The notes beneath the pieces are model-generated. The model ran no database searches, was not told the DNA's origin, and saw nothing but the letters and a program-made list of their open reading frames with translations. Made by a program: the position numbers and the translations under genes. This document shows positions 28,301-36,976 of a stretch of DNA of 64,000 nucleotides, one piece after another. Where the stretch lies: contig NZ_CP014545.1 of NCBI RefSeq assembly GCF_001586275.1, positions 744,001-808,000 on the forward strand, read 5' to 3'. Each line of letters opens with the position of its first letter. Within the stretch, counting starts at the first letter, position 1. The DNA comes from Sphingorhabdus sp. M41 (lineage in GTDB: Bacteria > Pseudomonadota > Alphaproteobacteria > Sphingomonadales > Sphingomonadaceae).

Positions 28301-29489
28301 TGCCGATATCAGCGGCAGCCTCGCCAATCCGCAGATCAGGGGACAGGTGCGGACCGCCAACGCCCGGCTCGAAAGCCCGCTTACCGGTACGGTCATTTCC
28401 AATATCAAGACTGTGGGCCAGTTTGATGGCTCGCGTCTGGTGCTGCCCAAATTGACCGGTGTGACCGCCGGTGGCGGAACGGTAAGTGGCAGCGGCAGTT
28501 TCAACTTTGCCGTCGCGCCCGGTGAAGGCATCGGTATCGTGATAGACGTCAATGCCCAGCAGGCAGCGCTGATCGCGCGGGATGATTTTGCCGCCACCGT
28601 GACCGGCCTGATCAAGATCCGCAGCTCGGCGGATGGCGGCCTGATCTCTGGCGACGTCACCCTCAACCGCAGTTTCTTCCGTTTTGGCAAGGCCAGCGCG
28701 ACCGCCAGCCTGCCGGACATCAAAACCCGCGAGATCAATCGGCGAGCCGATGAACGGCCGGTGCTGGTTCGCAGTCGGCCATGGCGATTTGACTTGTCGG
28801 CCAATGTCCCCAACCGCTTGCGGGTCGAGGGGCTCGGACTGGACAGCGAATGGGCTGCCAATCTCAAGATTTCCGGGCCGGTCGACAATTTTGCGATGGT
28901 CGGCACCGCCAATCTGATCCGCGGCAATTATACCTTTGCCGGGCGGCGTTTCCGGTTGGAACGCGGACGCATTCGCTTTGTCGGCAATCAGCCGGTCAAT
29001 CCGATACTGGATATCGAGGCGGAAGCCAATCTGACCGGCCTCAACGCGACGATCAATGTCACCGGCACCGGCAATCAGCCGGAAATCGCTTTCACCAGCA
29101 TCCCGGCCTTGCCCGAGGACGAACTGCTGTCACGGGTATTGTTCGGCGCTTCCATTTCCGACCTGTCCGCACCCGAAGCGGTCCAGCTGGCCGCTGCCGT
29201 GGCTTCGCTCAACAGCGGCGGCGGACTCGATCCGATCAACCAGCTGCGCAAGGCGGTCGGGCTGGATCGTTTGCGTATCCTGCCCTCTGACACCGACACC
29301 GGTTCGGGCACCTCGATCGCCGCGGGCAAATATATCACCCGCCGCCTCTATGTAGAGCTGGTTACCGACGGCAAGGGCTATAGCGCCACCCAGCTGGAAT
29401 TCCAGATCACTCGCTGGCTGTCGATTCTGTCGACTATCTCGACTCTCGGCCGGCAGAGCGCCAATGTGCGGGTGAGCAAGGACTATTGA
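25320..29489 (+). CDS. tamB: Translocation and assembly module TamB (DUF490)
   Basis: This very large protein (1389 residues) starts immediately after the tamA stop (TAGATG). It has one N-terminal membrane helix (LLALAAMLVVALVGAAMWL) and a long periplasmic body of repeated beta strands, expected to form the hydrophobic groove of AsmA/TamB-like bridge proteins. The C-terminal DUF490/TamB domain is clear: PTNPILDIEAEANLTG-like text, EIAFTSIPALPEDELLSRVL, FGASISDLS, GLDRLRI and the final tail. It works with TamA between inner and outer membranes in outer-membrane protein assembly or phospholipid transport. The two genes are one operon. Confidence 0.93.
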   Translation: MADSSETSRFKLMSWRWPMRSLLALAAMLVVALVGAAMWLDSDAGHRFIINQVEALEPDNGLRIQIAEIDGSIYGEGEVQGLQLSDPKGRFFSAGTVAVDWNPLAWIFNELNISDAVISKARLDRLPELIDSGEDQPLLPGFDIYVGAFRADNLALGEAIAGTEQFANLSGSADIRAGRAMVRLDAATTSSGDKLLLALNAEPERQKLDIDAEITAPAGGVLAGALGMDRDLAVTLKGDGSWQKWNGELNALSGGEPLAQITLDAKDGLFAYDGKLTAALMPEGVAQRMASPNLSVKGTASLADRLVALDLNARSAALAITAKGGIDLGRNSLDAMRLETRLINPSALAANMKAQDFELKALLNGKFSQLRYQYLLTAPQLALGKTLLTNVRGEGEGQRDAGGWDIPVELSVGTVIGNGELLKQLLSGFSTTALLRYEKDLLFAERARVATNVAKGMLDLELRPSTGDFAVNIDANAPGFAVQGVGVADIIAQINLGPSANGVSLDGQVNARLRRFDIGFLRELAGGLPALQTGLSLGPDGLLRFTNLNVSAPKISFRGSGSQTGAATFAFRGSGRQDSYGRFDLKLDGALDRPKVALLLDSPLPAAGLSAVSLKLDPVKGGFSYVASGGSTLGPFSSNGMILTTAGQDTAVRVDRLLVSDTLATGTITPTADGLAGTLVVSGGGVNGSVLFRPGDGRQLIRANLKAENARFDGKPPIFIRTAVLDADIVLIDGQSNIDATLRAQGISRGELIIGRVAANAKLTNGTGSATFTVAGTRGSTFEFQAKADITPDRYRITGAGQFEGRNLRLSKPLELRRVSDGWTASPTTITYGSGSARMSGRWGSGSSRLDLAMTKMPLSLIDIAYPDLGLGGSVNGTVKLTQSGSQVPVGEAKLTIQGLTRSGLILTSEPVDLGLNIALSQRNAAARGVIKSPAGKTIGRFQGRVTGLSGGNWQNELMRRPLFAQARFNGGAESIWRLTGIETFDLTGPVAASADISGSLANPQIRGQVRTANARLESPLTGTVISNIKTVGQFDGSRLVLPKLTGVTAGGGTVSGSGSFNFAVAPGEGIGIVIDVNAQQAALIARDDFAATVTGLIKIRSSADGGLISGDVTLNRSFFRFGKASATASLPDIKTREINRRADERPVLVRSRPWRFDLSANVPNRLRVEGLGLDSEWAANLKISGPVDNFAMVGTANLIRGNYTFAGRRFRLERGRIRFVGNQPVNPILDIEAEANLTGLNATINVTGTGNQPEIAFTSIPALPEDELLSRVLFGASISDLSAPEAVQLAAAVASLNSGGGLDPINQLRKAVGLDRLRILPSDTDTGSGTSIAAGKYITRRLYVELVTDGKGYSATQLEFQITRWLSILSTISTLGRQSANVRVSKDY

Positions 29490-29926
29490 CCGGTATCCGT
29501 GCCGGCGCCGGATGCGGTTGCCGACATTAGCCCTTTACATGTGTTGTTCAGCCTGTTGATAAGGTGGCCGCGCTCCTGCAGCTCATGGTGGAGCATATTC
29601 TCCCATTTTCTCAGGTTGGCGATCCAATGACTGCTTTGCTCGGGCTGGTCATTCGCAGGAATGAATATGCGGGCCGGGGGGAATAGGATGCAATGGATTG
29701 CAGGACACTGGCTCGCCCGGCTGGAATATTCAGCCGCTCGATTGCAATCCGGATTGGACCATTTTCAGTCGGACATAATTGCGCCGTGCCGCGATTGTCA
29801 TGACATGACCAACATCGAAAAATCCGGTTACGGATGATGGGCGCCATTCGCTGGCAGCCAGTTGCGCGAAAGCATGCCGAGCGAAACTTTACCCTCTCAG
29901 TGCAATCATCTGTTGAAGGATATATT
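29490..29926. other. Intergenic region between tamB and the double-propeller gene
   Basis: There are 437 bases with no complete gene. The minus strand holds an open stretch of about 90 codons (from near 29770 to a TAG at about 29492). It has a plausible protein-like composition (HWIANLRKWENMLHHELQER) but no start codon before its last third, so it may be the tail of a lost gene. The plus-strand promoter of the next gene should lie in the last 100 bases. Confidence 0.35.
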
Positions 29927-31729
29927 ATGCGCGTTCGAAACAATATCACAAATATGAAGCCGCCCCTTTTGGCATTGGCATTGGGAGTCGCGATCATTCC
30001 CGGCTTGGCCCATGCGCAGGCGGAAGAGATTGACGCTGGCATCGAAAGCCCTGGAAACCAGGTTTTTCTGGTTCGCAACGACCGCGGTGTCATGCAATAT
30101 GACACAAGGACAACGAACCCCGGATCCGGCCCCAACGACCTCAGTCGAACAAATCTGGGTCCCTATATGCCGCAACTGACGGCATCATTCAGCTATGGCG
30201 GCGTGAAATATCTCTTTTTGCGAACGGGCCAATATGTCGGGCTTGATGCCAATAGCGAGAATGTTGTCCAGCGGCTCAGCTATATTGATAACAATAATTG
30301 GCCGGGATTGGCGCCCTATGGCAACAAGATAGAAGCAGCGCTCCGATTCAAGGGAAGTACGATATTATTCTTCCTGAGTGACGGGCAATATATCGAATAT
30401 GATATGGCACAAAGAAATATCGCATTTGGTCCGATTGCGATGAACGCGATCACCTTGCCGAGCCTGCAAAACGTCGCCGGACAAATCACCGGCGCGGCAC
30501 GATGGGACAATAATCGTGCGGTCATATTCCTGAGGGGTCAGCGACACATGTGGTTCAATTTCCGCGGCGTGAATGCCAGCGGATTGCCGACCCCAAATTT
30601 CGGTAGCCAATTTGCACAGCCGCAGGTCTTTGCCGGCGGATATCAAGGCGGCTACCAAGCGCCACCCGTACCACAATATCAACCACCCGTTCCGCAACCA
30701 CAATGGCAGCAACCCCAGGTGTGGCAACCGCAAGCACAGCGGCCGCAATGGCAACAACCGCCGGTTCAGCAACCGCAATTCCAACAGCCGGTCGGGTCCC
30801 CCGGCACGATCAACAGGCTGACAAATAAACTGAACTACACTGCCGATACCCAGACATTGGCGATGCGACCTGACAGTCACCGGATCGCAACGGGAGGCTG
30901 GGACAACACGCTTTCCATATGGGATTCGTCGGGCCAGACTCTGGTGCATGCCGTGGCAATCTCGCTTCAGGGCAGAGGTGACTTGCTGCTCGATACGGCT
31001 TTCAGTCCAAACGGACAGCGGATTGTCACCGGCAGCCGCCAGACTGGCAATACGGCAGAGGTAACCGTCAATGTGTGGGACGCATCCACCGGTAGCCAGG
31101 CCTTGATCCTGCAAGGGGCACCTACCGGCTTTTGCCAGTCTGTCGCCTATGACCCGCAGGGATTGCGGATCGCCGCTGGCTGCTTTAGCCAGACGACCGG
31201 CAACGCGATGGTGCGCGTATGGGACGCCAATAATGGCGCGCAACTGTTCCAGATCAATGGCGTCGATGGCCCCGTGACATTCAGTCCGGACGGCAATTTG
31301 CTGGCCAGCGCATCCGGCGCCACGCAGGAGATCAACATATATAACTCCCGCACCAGCCAATTGCTCCAGACCCTCCAGGGCAATGCGGTTAGCGGAATCA
31401 AAAAGGCCGTGTTCACCCCCGACGGTACCCATCTGGTTACCGGCAATTTTAACGGGACTGTCACTGTGTGGTCCATCCCCACAGGTCAGATCGTTTCGAG
31501 TTTTTCCGGCCATGCGGGGCCGGTCAATGATATCGCGATCAACCGGAATGTCACCCGCATCGCCAGCGCAGGCGAGGATGGCAGGCTAATCTTGTGGGAC
31601 AGTTCTACCGGCCGGCAGCTCTCGTCCTACAACGGACCGAAACCGCTCCGTAATGTCCTGTTCAATCCGGATGGCGACGTTGTGCTGACCGGCGGGGATG
31701 AAAATATAATCAGAATTTTCGCCGATTGA
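29927..31729 (+). CDS. Secreted protein with hemopexin-like and WD40 propellers
   Basis: This protein has about 600 residues from ATG 29927 (aagga site). The signal peptide ends at GLAHAQ. Residues about 40-225 contain repeated hemopexin-like blades: YLFLRTGQYVGLD, ILFFLSDGQYIEYDM and VIFLRGQRHMWFNF, each an aromatic strand followed by xGQYxxxD-like text. Residues about 232-292 are a Pro/Gln/Trp-rich linker. The remainder is a WD40 propeller with repeats such as RIATGGWDNTLSIWDSS, HLVTGNFNGTVTVWS, RIASAGEDGRLILWDSSTG and VVLTGGDENIIRIF. It is probably periplasmic or extracellular, with binding rather than enzymatic roles (inference). No operon partner. Confidence 0.8.
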   Translation: MRVRNNITNMKPPLLALALGVAIIPGLAHAQAEEIDAGIESPGNQVFLVRNDRGVMQYDTRTTNPGSGPNDLSRTNLGPYMPQLTASFSYGGVKYLFLRTGQYVGLDANSENVVQRLSYIDNNNWPGLAPYGNKIEAALRFKGSTILFFLSDGQYIEYDMAQRNIAFGPIAMNAITLPSLQNVAGQITGAARWDNNRAVIFLRGQRHMWFNFRGVNASGLPTPNFGSQFAQPQVFAGGYQGGYQAPPVPQYQPPVPQPQWQQPQVWQPQAQRPQWQQPPVQQPQFQQPVGSPGTINRLTNKLNYTADTQTLAMRPDSHRIATGGWDNTLSIWDSSGQTLVHAVAISLQGRGDLLLDTAFSPNGQRIVTGSRQTGNTAEVTVNVWDASTGSQALILQGAPTGFCQSVAYDPQGLRIAAGCFSQTTGNAMVRVWDANNGAQLFQINGVDGPVTFSPDGNLLASASGATQEINIYNSRTSQLLQTLQGNAVSGIKKAVFTPDGTHLVTGNFNGTVTVWSIPTGQIVSSFSGHAGPVNDIAINRNVTRIASAGEDGRLILWDSSTGRQLSSYNGPKPLRNVLFNPDGDVVLTGGDENIIRIFAD

Positions 31730-31853
31730 GGTCTGGGGTAAAGCCCGCATCGTCCACCCAAAAAGCCAAGCAACCTGCCGACCAGGGCTTCGACCATGGG
31801 AGATCGCAGCCAGGCAGAATTTTCTCCGGAAAGCTTTGAAAAGGCCCTCTGCT

Positions 31854-32285
31854 CTATTGCTCTACGCGCTTGTCAAACAACAACCGGGCTTCTTCTATCT
31901 CGTCGAGATTGCGTTCCGCCCAGATCCAAACCCCGCAAAAGGCCTCGCCGAGGCTTAGGCCGAGATGGGTTAGTCGATATTCGACCTTGGGCGGAATGAC
32001 TGGGTGGATCGTCCGGATCACCAATCCGTCCCGTTCCATCTGCCGCAAGGTTTGCGTCAGCATTTTCTGGCTTATGCCGCTGACTCGCCGTCCGAGTTCG
32101 GTGAAACGCAATTCTTCGCCATGGGCCAGTTCCTCGACGACCAGCATCGTCCATTTGTCCGCCACACGCCCGATCAGTTGATTGACGAGCGCCTCGACAC
32201 GCGGGTCGGTGGTCTCGGAAGATGGTGCCGATTCCTGTTCTCGCCCGCTATCCATGTTGCTGTTGCCCGGCGACCGCTTGCTCAT
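31854..32285 (-). CDS. HxlR-family transcriptional regulator
   Basis: This 143-residue protein has a winged-helix HxlR domain: IGRVADKWTMLVVEELAHG, LRFTELGRRVSGISQKMLTQ, LRQMERDGLVIRTIHPVIPP and VEYRLTHLGLSL. The domain is normally a dimeric regulator responding to aldehydes, quinones or similar electrophiles. The ATG at 32285 is chosen; the first 30 residues are polar and variable. It is divergent from the short-chain dehydrogenase gene with 105 bases between, a frequent regulator-target layout, so it very likely controls that gene and itself. Confidence 0.9.
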   Translation of the reverse strand: MSKRSPGNSNMDSGREQESAPSSETTDPRVEALVNQLIGRVADKWTMLVVEELAHGEELRFTELGRRVSGISQKMLTQTLRQMERDGLVIRTIHPVIPPKVEYRLTHLGLSLGEAFCGVWIWAERNLDEIEEARLLFDKRVEQ

Positions 32286-32390
32286 GTCACACTCTCTTTT
32301 GGGTAAGTATAAATCTTCTCGGTGCCTTCTATCAAATAGTCGGTGAAACGCTAATCGGGATTTATCAGGGACAGCAACAGGAACAAAATT

Positions 32391-33134
32391 GTGAAGATAT
32401 CCGGCAATACCATCCTCATCACCGGCGGCGGCAGCGGCATCGGGCGGGCTCTGGCCCATCGTTTCAACGATCTCGGCAACATAGTGATCGTGACCGGCCG
32501 GCGCATGGGTCCGTTGACCGAAACGATCGGCAAGCGAAAGCATATGACGGCTTGCCTGCTCGATGTCGCAGATCCTGCCGCGATCAAATCTTTTGCGGAT
32601 TCAATACTCGCCAACCATCCGGAGCTGAATATCCTCATCAACAATGCCGGGGTGATGCGCTATGAGGACATGACGTCGGCCCGCGACCTGGGCGATGCCG
32701 AAGCCATGGTCACGACCAACCTGCTCGGCCCGATCAGGATGATCGATGCATTTGTCGCTCATCTTGCCGCACAGCCTGATTCGGCCATTGTCACCATATC
32801 GTCAGGACTGGCCTTTGTTCCCATGGTCGCTGCACCCACTTATAGTGCAACCAAGGCAGCGATCCATTCCTACTCCCTTTCTCTGCGAGAACAACTCAGG
32901 GGCAAGACTGAGGTCATCGAAATCATCCCGCCCGCCGTCCAGACCGATCTCACGCCAGGACAGGCGACCCGCGACGGCTATCTCCCGCTCGAGACATTTG
33001 TCGATCAGGTGATGACCGAATTTCGGCAACGGCCAACCCCGGAGGAAATCGTCGTCGAGCGTGCCAGGATATTGCGCAATGCGGAGCAGGACCAGCGCTT
33101 CCCGGCAATGATGAGAGCGCTCAACCCGCGATGA
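32391..33134 (+). CDS. Short-chain dehydrogenase/reductase
   Basis: This is a classical SDR of 247 residues, of the DltE-like sub-group. The GTG start at 32391 follows agga by eight bases. The Rossmann motif TGGGSGIGRALA is at residues 11-22 and NNAGVM at about 84. The catalytic Ser is in TISSGLAFVP, and YSATKAAIHSYS carries Tyr and Lys. The C-terminal region includes IIPPAVQTDLTPGQ. It is NAD(P)-dependent; the substrate is unknown. It is divergent from an HxlR regulator, which suggests induction by a reactive carbonyl or quinone compound (inference). Confidence 0.92.
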   Translation: MKISGNTILITGGGSGIGRALAHRFNDLGNIVIVTGRRMGPLTETIGKRKHMTACLLDVADPAAIKSFADSILANHPELNILINNAGVMRYEDMTSARDLGDAEAMVTTNLLGPIRMIDAFVAHLAAQPDSAIVTISSGLAFVPMVAAPTYSATKAAIHSYSLSLREQLRGKTEVIEIIPPAVQTDLTPGQATRDGYLPLETFVDQVMTEFRQRPTPEEIVVERARILRNAEQDQRFPAMMRALNPR

Positions 33135-33166
33135 AACAGCGCCTTGCCTGCCATCCATCAAACCCA

Positions 33167-33202
33167 AAAAAGCCCGGAGCAAGTGTTTGTCCCGGGCTTT
33201 TT
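33167..33202. terminator. Terminator after the SDR gene (duplicate of the glnA terminator)
   Basis: The arms aaaaagcccgg (33167-33177) and ccgggcttttt (33192-33202) flank a 14-base loop; it is bidirectional by composition. It is nearly identical to the hairpin at 36977-37012. The 13-mer gatcggaaagatc follows both copies at the same spacing. Confidence 0.85.
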
Positions 33203-33292
33203 GTTTCTGATCCGATCGGAAAGATCTCGTCTTAGAGAAGTATCACGGGATCTGTTTTACCCGCTTGCAATGGAAGAGGCCCGGCGATAAGA

Positions 33293-33311
33293 GCTAATGA
33301 TAATCGATTGC
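33293..33311. promoter_or_regulatory. Probable Fur box
   Basis: The sequence gctaatgataatcgattgc matches 14 of 19 positions of the classic Fur consensus. It is 17 bases before the TTG start of the PepSY gene, so it would overlap the promoter or the early leader. It makes the downstream three-gene unit iron-repressed. Confidence 0.6.
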
Positions 33312-33327
33312 AATAAGGATTTTCAAT

Positions 33328-34494
33328 TTGACGCGACGGGCGATTCGGCTGTGGTTTCTGGTGCACAAGTGGAGCAGCCTGGTCTGCACCGCTTTCCTGC
33401 TGATGCTCTGTGCCACCGGTCTGCCGCTGATATTTCATGATGAAATCGACCTGCTGACAGAAGATCAGCCGGAATTTGGCATGGTCGGCGTCGGTTCGTC
33501 CAGCAATGCGCAGGGCCTTCTTCCGCTGGACGAGATGATGCGCCGCGCGCTGGCCAACCGTCCGGGCGAGGTGCCGGTATTCATGGCCTTTGATAACGAC
33601 CAGCCTTCAATGACCATCACCACGGCTCCGCGACCGGATTCGCCCGGCGCCGAAATGACAATCCAGTCCTTGGACCGCTCGACCGGCAAGCAGATCGGCA
33701 TGGAAGCGGAGAGCGACGGCGGTGTGATGCACTTTCTGCTGCAATTGCACACCGATATGTTCCTCGGCTTGCCCGGAATGCTGTTCCTTGCGGTGATCGG
33801 GATATTGTTCACCGCTGCCCTGATATCCGGAGTGGTCCTTTACGCTCCGTTTATGCGCAAGCTCGATTTCGGGACATTGCGGGTGTCGCGCAGTCCACGC
33901 CTGAAATGGCTCGATTATCACAATCTGCTGGGTATTGTCGCGATGGCCTGGATGCTGGTGGTCGGGCTGACCGGTGTCATCAATGCGCTGTCCACGCCGA
34001 TCGAGGATATCTGGCAGGCCAACGAACTGGCCGACATGACCAGCGAATATGCCGGGCGCGAGCCGCTGCCGCCCGCCCGCTACGGATCGCTCGATCTCGC
34101 CATGGCGCAGGCACGGGCAGTCCTCCCGGGCAACAATCCGCAATTCATCGCCTTCCCCGGCGGAACGTTCAGTTCGCAGCACCATTATGCGGTGTTTTTC
34201 CAGGGCGACACGCCGCTTACCGAGAGATTGCTGACTCCTGCCTTGATCGATGCCGAGACCGGCGACTTTACCGACGCCCGGCCGATGCCCTGGTATTATC
34301 AGGCGCTGTCGCTCTCGCGTCCCCTGCACTTCGGCGACTATGGCGGACTGCCCCTCAAGCTGCTGTGGGCCGCATTGACACTTTTCACCATCGTGGTGCT
34401 GGGCAGCGGGCTCTATCTCTGGCTGGTCAAGGGAGCCGCTTCTTCACGAGCGCATCTGCGCCAGATTGAACAGCTGGCGGTCCCGGCAGAATGA
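33328..34494 (+). CDS. PepSY-associated membrane protein (iron cassette)
   Basis: This inner-membrane protein of 388 residues has the PepSY_TM architecture. Helix 1 is in WFLVHKWSSLVCTAFLLMLC, then a long periplasmic segment, a pair of helices (GMLFLAVIGILFTAALISGV and GIVAMAWMLVVGLTGVINAL) and a last helix near residue 365. Conserved His residues (VHKWSS, DYHNLLG, LHFGDYGG) are typical of the family, some members of which reduce ferric siderophores or bind haem. The start is TTG at 33328 with aagga eight bases upstream; no better start exists. It overlaps the next gene by four bases. A Fur-like box and a downstream siderophore receptor support an iron role. Confidence 0.88.
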   Translation: MTRRAIRLWFLVHKWSSLVCTAFLLMLCATGLPLIFHDEIDLLTEDQPEFGMVGVGSSSNAQGLLPLDEMMRRALANRPGEVPVFMAFDNDQPSMTITTAPRPDSPGAEMTIQSLDRSTGKQIGMEAESDGGVMHFLLQLHTDMFLGLPGMLFLAVIGILFTAALISGVVLYAPFMRKLDFGTLRVSRSPRLKWLDYHNLLGIVAMAWMLVVGLTGVINALSTPIEDIWQANELADMTSEYAGREPLPPARYGSLDLAMAQARAVLPGNNPQFIAFPGGTFSSQHHYAVFFQGDTPLTERLLTPALIDAETGDFTDARPMPWYYQALSLSRPLHFGDYGGLPLKLLWAALTLFTIVVLGSGLYLWLVKGAASSRAHLRQIEQLAVPAE

Positions 34495-34682
34495 GCGCGC
34501 GCAACAAGCACAGCATGCCGCTGCGGACGATCTTCGCCTGGCCGTTGGCAATCTTCCTGCTCGGCATTGTCGGACTGGTGAGTGCCCTTACCGGGGACGG
34601 CTGGCGCGACGGCCTGTCCTGGCTGGCGCTCGCCGCTCCGGTGGCCGCGCTGGTCTGGGCGATGCGGGCCCGTCGTCACTAA
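34491..34682 (+). CDS. Small membrane protein of the iron cassette
   Basis: This 63-residue protein has two hydrophobic segments, IFAWPLAIFLLGIVGLVSAL and LSWLALAAPVAALVWAM, separated by a short TGDGWRDG loop. It starts inside the stop of the PepSY gene (ATGA overlap), so it is translationally coupled. It probably assists the PepSY protein or siderophore-iron reduction at the inner membrane (inference from context). Such two-helix proteins often accompany PepSY_TM genes in proteobacteria. Confidence 0.8.
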   Translation: MSARNKHSMPLRTIFAWPLAIFLLGIVGLVSALTGDGWRDGLSWLALAAPVAALVWAMRARRH

Positions 34683-34713
34683 TCATATGAATTCACACTA
34701 AAAGGGAAAAATA

Positions 34714-36909
34714 ATGAACCAAAACCATGCGCGCTCCGCGCTCCTGATCACCGCAAGCGCCACAGCGCTTACACTGGCTTGCCCTGCGTTTGCGCAAGAA
34801 AGCCCAGCTGACAAGGACCTGATCATCGTCACCGCCCAGCGGGACAATCAGACCGGTGTGCGCCAGGGCGGAAGCGCCGGTGTGCTGGGCAACAAGCCGG
34901 CCGAAGATCTGCCGTTCAGCGTCCGCAGCTACAATTCTGCGCTGATCCTCAATCAGCAGCCACAGACGCTTGGTCAGGTGCTCGAGAATGATCCGACGAT
35001 CCGCACCACAACCGGTTTCGGCATCGCCGGCGAACTGTTCAATATTCGCGGTTTCACGCTTGGCGGCGACGATATTGGCTACGACGGCCTCTACGGCATC
35101 ATGCCCCGCCAGCTTGCTGCTCCCGAACTCTATGAATCGGTGGAAGTTCTGAATGGCTCCAGCGCATTCCTGAACGGTGCTGCACCGGGCGGGTCGGGGA
35201 TAGGCGGCAGCGTCAATCTCATCCCCAAACGTGCCACCGACCGGGAAACAACCCGTGCGACGCTGGGCTATACCGCACCGGAGCATGTCGGCGGCAGCTT
35301 CGACATTGGCCGCCGCCTGGGTGCGGATGGTGAATGGGGCATTCGCATCAACGGCGCCGCGCGGGCCGGCGATGTCTCGGTCGATGACGAATTCCGCAGC
35401 ACCTATGTGCTCGGCGCCGGGTTCGACTATGTTTCCGGGCCGCTGCGGCTGTCGCTCGACCTCGCCTATCAGCGGATCAAGGTGGCGCATTTCCGGCCGA
35501 AACTGCGCGTTGCCGGTCTTGGCGTTATCCCCGAGGAACCCGATGCCAGCACCAATTTCGGTCAGCCCTGGCAATATACCACCTTGCGCGATGTCTTCGG
35601 CCAGTTCCGCGCCGAATATGATATTGCCGAAAACGTGATGATCTATGCCGCCTTCGGCGCGCGCGACGGGTCGGAACAGGGTGTCTACAGCACGCCGACA
35701 TTGCTCGATGCAACCACCGGCGATATCTCGGTCAGCAGTTCCTATATTCCGCGCACCGACAATAATGAGGCGGCGACGGCGGGATTGCGCGCCCGGTTTG
35801 AAACCGGCGGGGTTTCGAACGAGATCAATTTCGGCGGTTCGATAAACTGGCTGGTCAACCGCAATGCCTATGAGTTCTACACCGCCTCGCCCGAACTCAA
35901 TAATCTCTACGATCCGATCGAGGTGACGCGGTCTTCCACCGTCTCCTTTACCGGTGGCAATCTGGACGATCCGTTCCCGGTCTCGCGCACTCGGCTCAAA
36001 AGCGCGTTCATCTCGGACACGATCGGTTTCTGGGACGACCGGGTGATGTTCACCGCTGGTGTGCGTCTGCAGGAGATTGGTTCGAAATCCTATTCTGCCT
36101 TCACCGAAGCGCTGACCGGCGAATATAAGGAACACGCCTGGACGCCGGTCTTCGGTCTGGTCGTCAAACCGGTCGAGGGGCTTTCCCTCTACGCCAACCG
36201 CGTCGAAGCGCTGGTGCAGGGCGCGAGCGCGCCCACCAGCGGTGCCAATCCTGCAGGCGGGAATCCGCTGCCGGTGAGCAATGCCGGAGAAATTCTCTCT
36301 CCCTATGTGTCCGAGCAATATGAGGTTGGCGGCAAGCTTTCGCTTGGTCCGGTAGACATGGCGCTGGCGCTGTTCCAGATCGACCGCGAGACGGCCATTC
36401 TCCGTATCGATCCGACGGATGCAACAATGCTCGAATTCGGTCCCTACGGGATCCAGCGCAATCGCGGTATCGAGTTCACCCTTTCCGGTGAAATCAGTGA
36501 CGGACTGCGCCTGATCGCGGGCGGCTCGGTGATCGATGCCAAGTTGCGCCAGACACAAAACGGCGTCAACGAAGGCAATGATGCGGTAGGCGTCCCCGAA
36601 TATCTGCTCAACGCCAATGTCGAATGGGATGTGCCGTTCGTACCGGCGCTGACGCTGACGGGCCGTGTTGTGCATACCGGCGAACAGCCTGCCGATATCG
36701 CCAATACGCTGGTTCTGGATGCCTGGACCCGGTTCGATATCGGAGCGCGCTATGTTGCGCTGCTTGGCGACAATCCGCTGACCTTGCGACTGAGCATCGA
36801 TAATGTGGCCAACGAAGCCTATTGGGCATCGGCCTTCGATACGTTCCGTCCGGATCTGGCACTGGGCTCACCGCGCACGTTCAAGGCATCGGCAACAATC
36901 GAATTCTAA
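34714..36909 (+). CDS. TonB-dependent siderophore receptor
   Basis: This 731-residue outer-membrane receptor has a signal peptide ending ACPAFAQ and a TonB-box-like DLIIVTAQRD. The plug domain resembles siderophore receptors (EDLPFSVRSYNSALI, LENDPTIRTTTGF, ELFNIRGFTLGGDDIGYDGL). The barrel ends ATIEF with a terminal Phe. The order PepSY, small membrane protein, receptor and the upstream Fur box together indicate ferric-siderophore uptake. The ATG at 34714 has only a weak aaaggg site 9-14 bases ahead. A perfect 15-bp hairpin follows the stop. Confidence 0.92.
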   Translation: MNQNHARSALLITASATALTLACPAFAQESPADKDLIIVTAQRDNQTGVRQGGSAGVLGNKPAEDLPFSVRSYNSALILNQQPQTLGQVLENDPTIRTTTGFGIAGELFNIRGFTLGGDDIGYDGLYGIMPRQLAAPELYESVEVLNGSSAFLNGAAPGGSGIGGSVNLIPKRATDRETTRATLGYTAPEHVGGSFDIGRRLGADGEWGIRINGAARAGDVSVDDEFRSTYVLGAGFDYVSGPLRLSLDLAYQRIKVAHFRPKLRVAGLGVIPEEPDASTNFGQPWQYTTLRDVFGQFRAEYDIAENVMIYAAFGARDGSEQGVYSTPTLLDATTGDISVSSSYIPRTDNNEAATAGLRARFETGGVSNEINFGGSINWLVNRNAYEFYTASPELNNLYDPIEVTRSSTVSFTGGNLDDPFPVSRTRLKSAFISDTIGFWDDRVMFTAGVRLQEIGSKSYSAFTEALTGEYKEHAWTPVFGLVVKPVEGLSLYANRVEALVQGASAPTSGANPAGGNPLPVSNAGEILSPYVSEQYEVGGKLSLGPVDMALALFQIDRETAILRIDPTDATMLEFGPYGIQRNRGIEFTLSGEISDGLRLIAGGSVIDAKLRQTQNGVNEGNDAVGVPEYLLNANVEWDVPFVPALTLTGRVVHTGEQPADIANTLVLDAWTRFDIGARYVALLGDNPLTLRLSIDNVANEAYWASAFDTFRPDLALGSPRTFKASATIEF

Positions 36910-36915
36910 GAAATG

Positions 36916-36949
36916 GCCGACTCCCGCAGGGCAACCTGCGGGAGTCGGC
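36916..36949 (+). terminator. Hairpin after the siderophore receptor
   Basis: A perfect 15-base stem, gccgactcccgcagg / cctgcgggagtcggc, has a gcaa tetraloop and lies 7 bases after the receptor stop. The T-run is poor, but the stem is very stable. Confidence 0.85.
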
Positions 36950-36976
36950 AAGCCACTTTCCTGTTCCCCGAACATG

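Noticed and set aside
29611-30135. 174-codon minus-strand open frame over the double-propeller gene start
   Set aside because: It overlaps a signal peptide and ribosome site on the plus strand, and its product is not protein-like.
34693-36675. 660-codon minus-strand open frame opposite the siderophore receptor
   Set aside because: Shadow of a strongly supported receptor gene; no family motifs in the antisense product.
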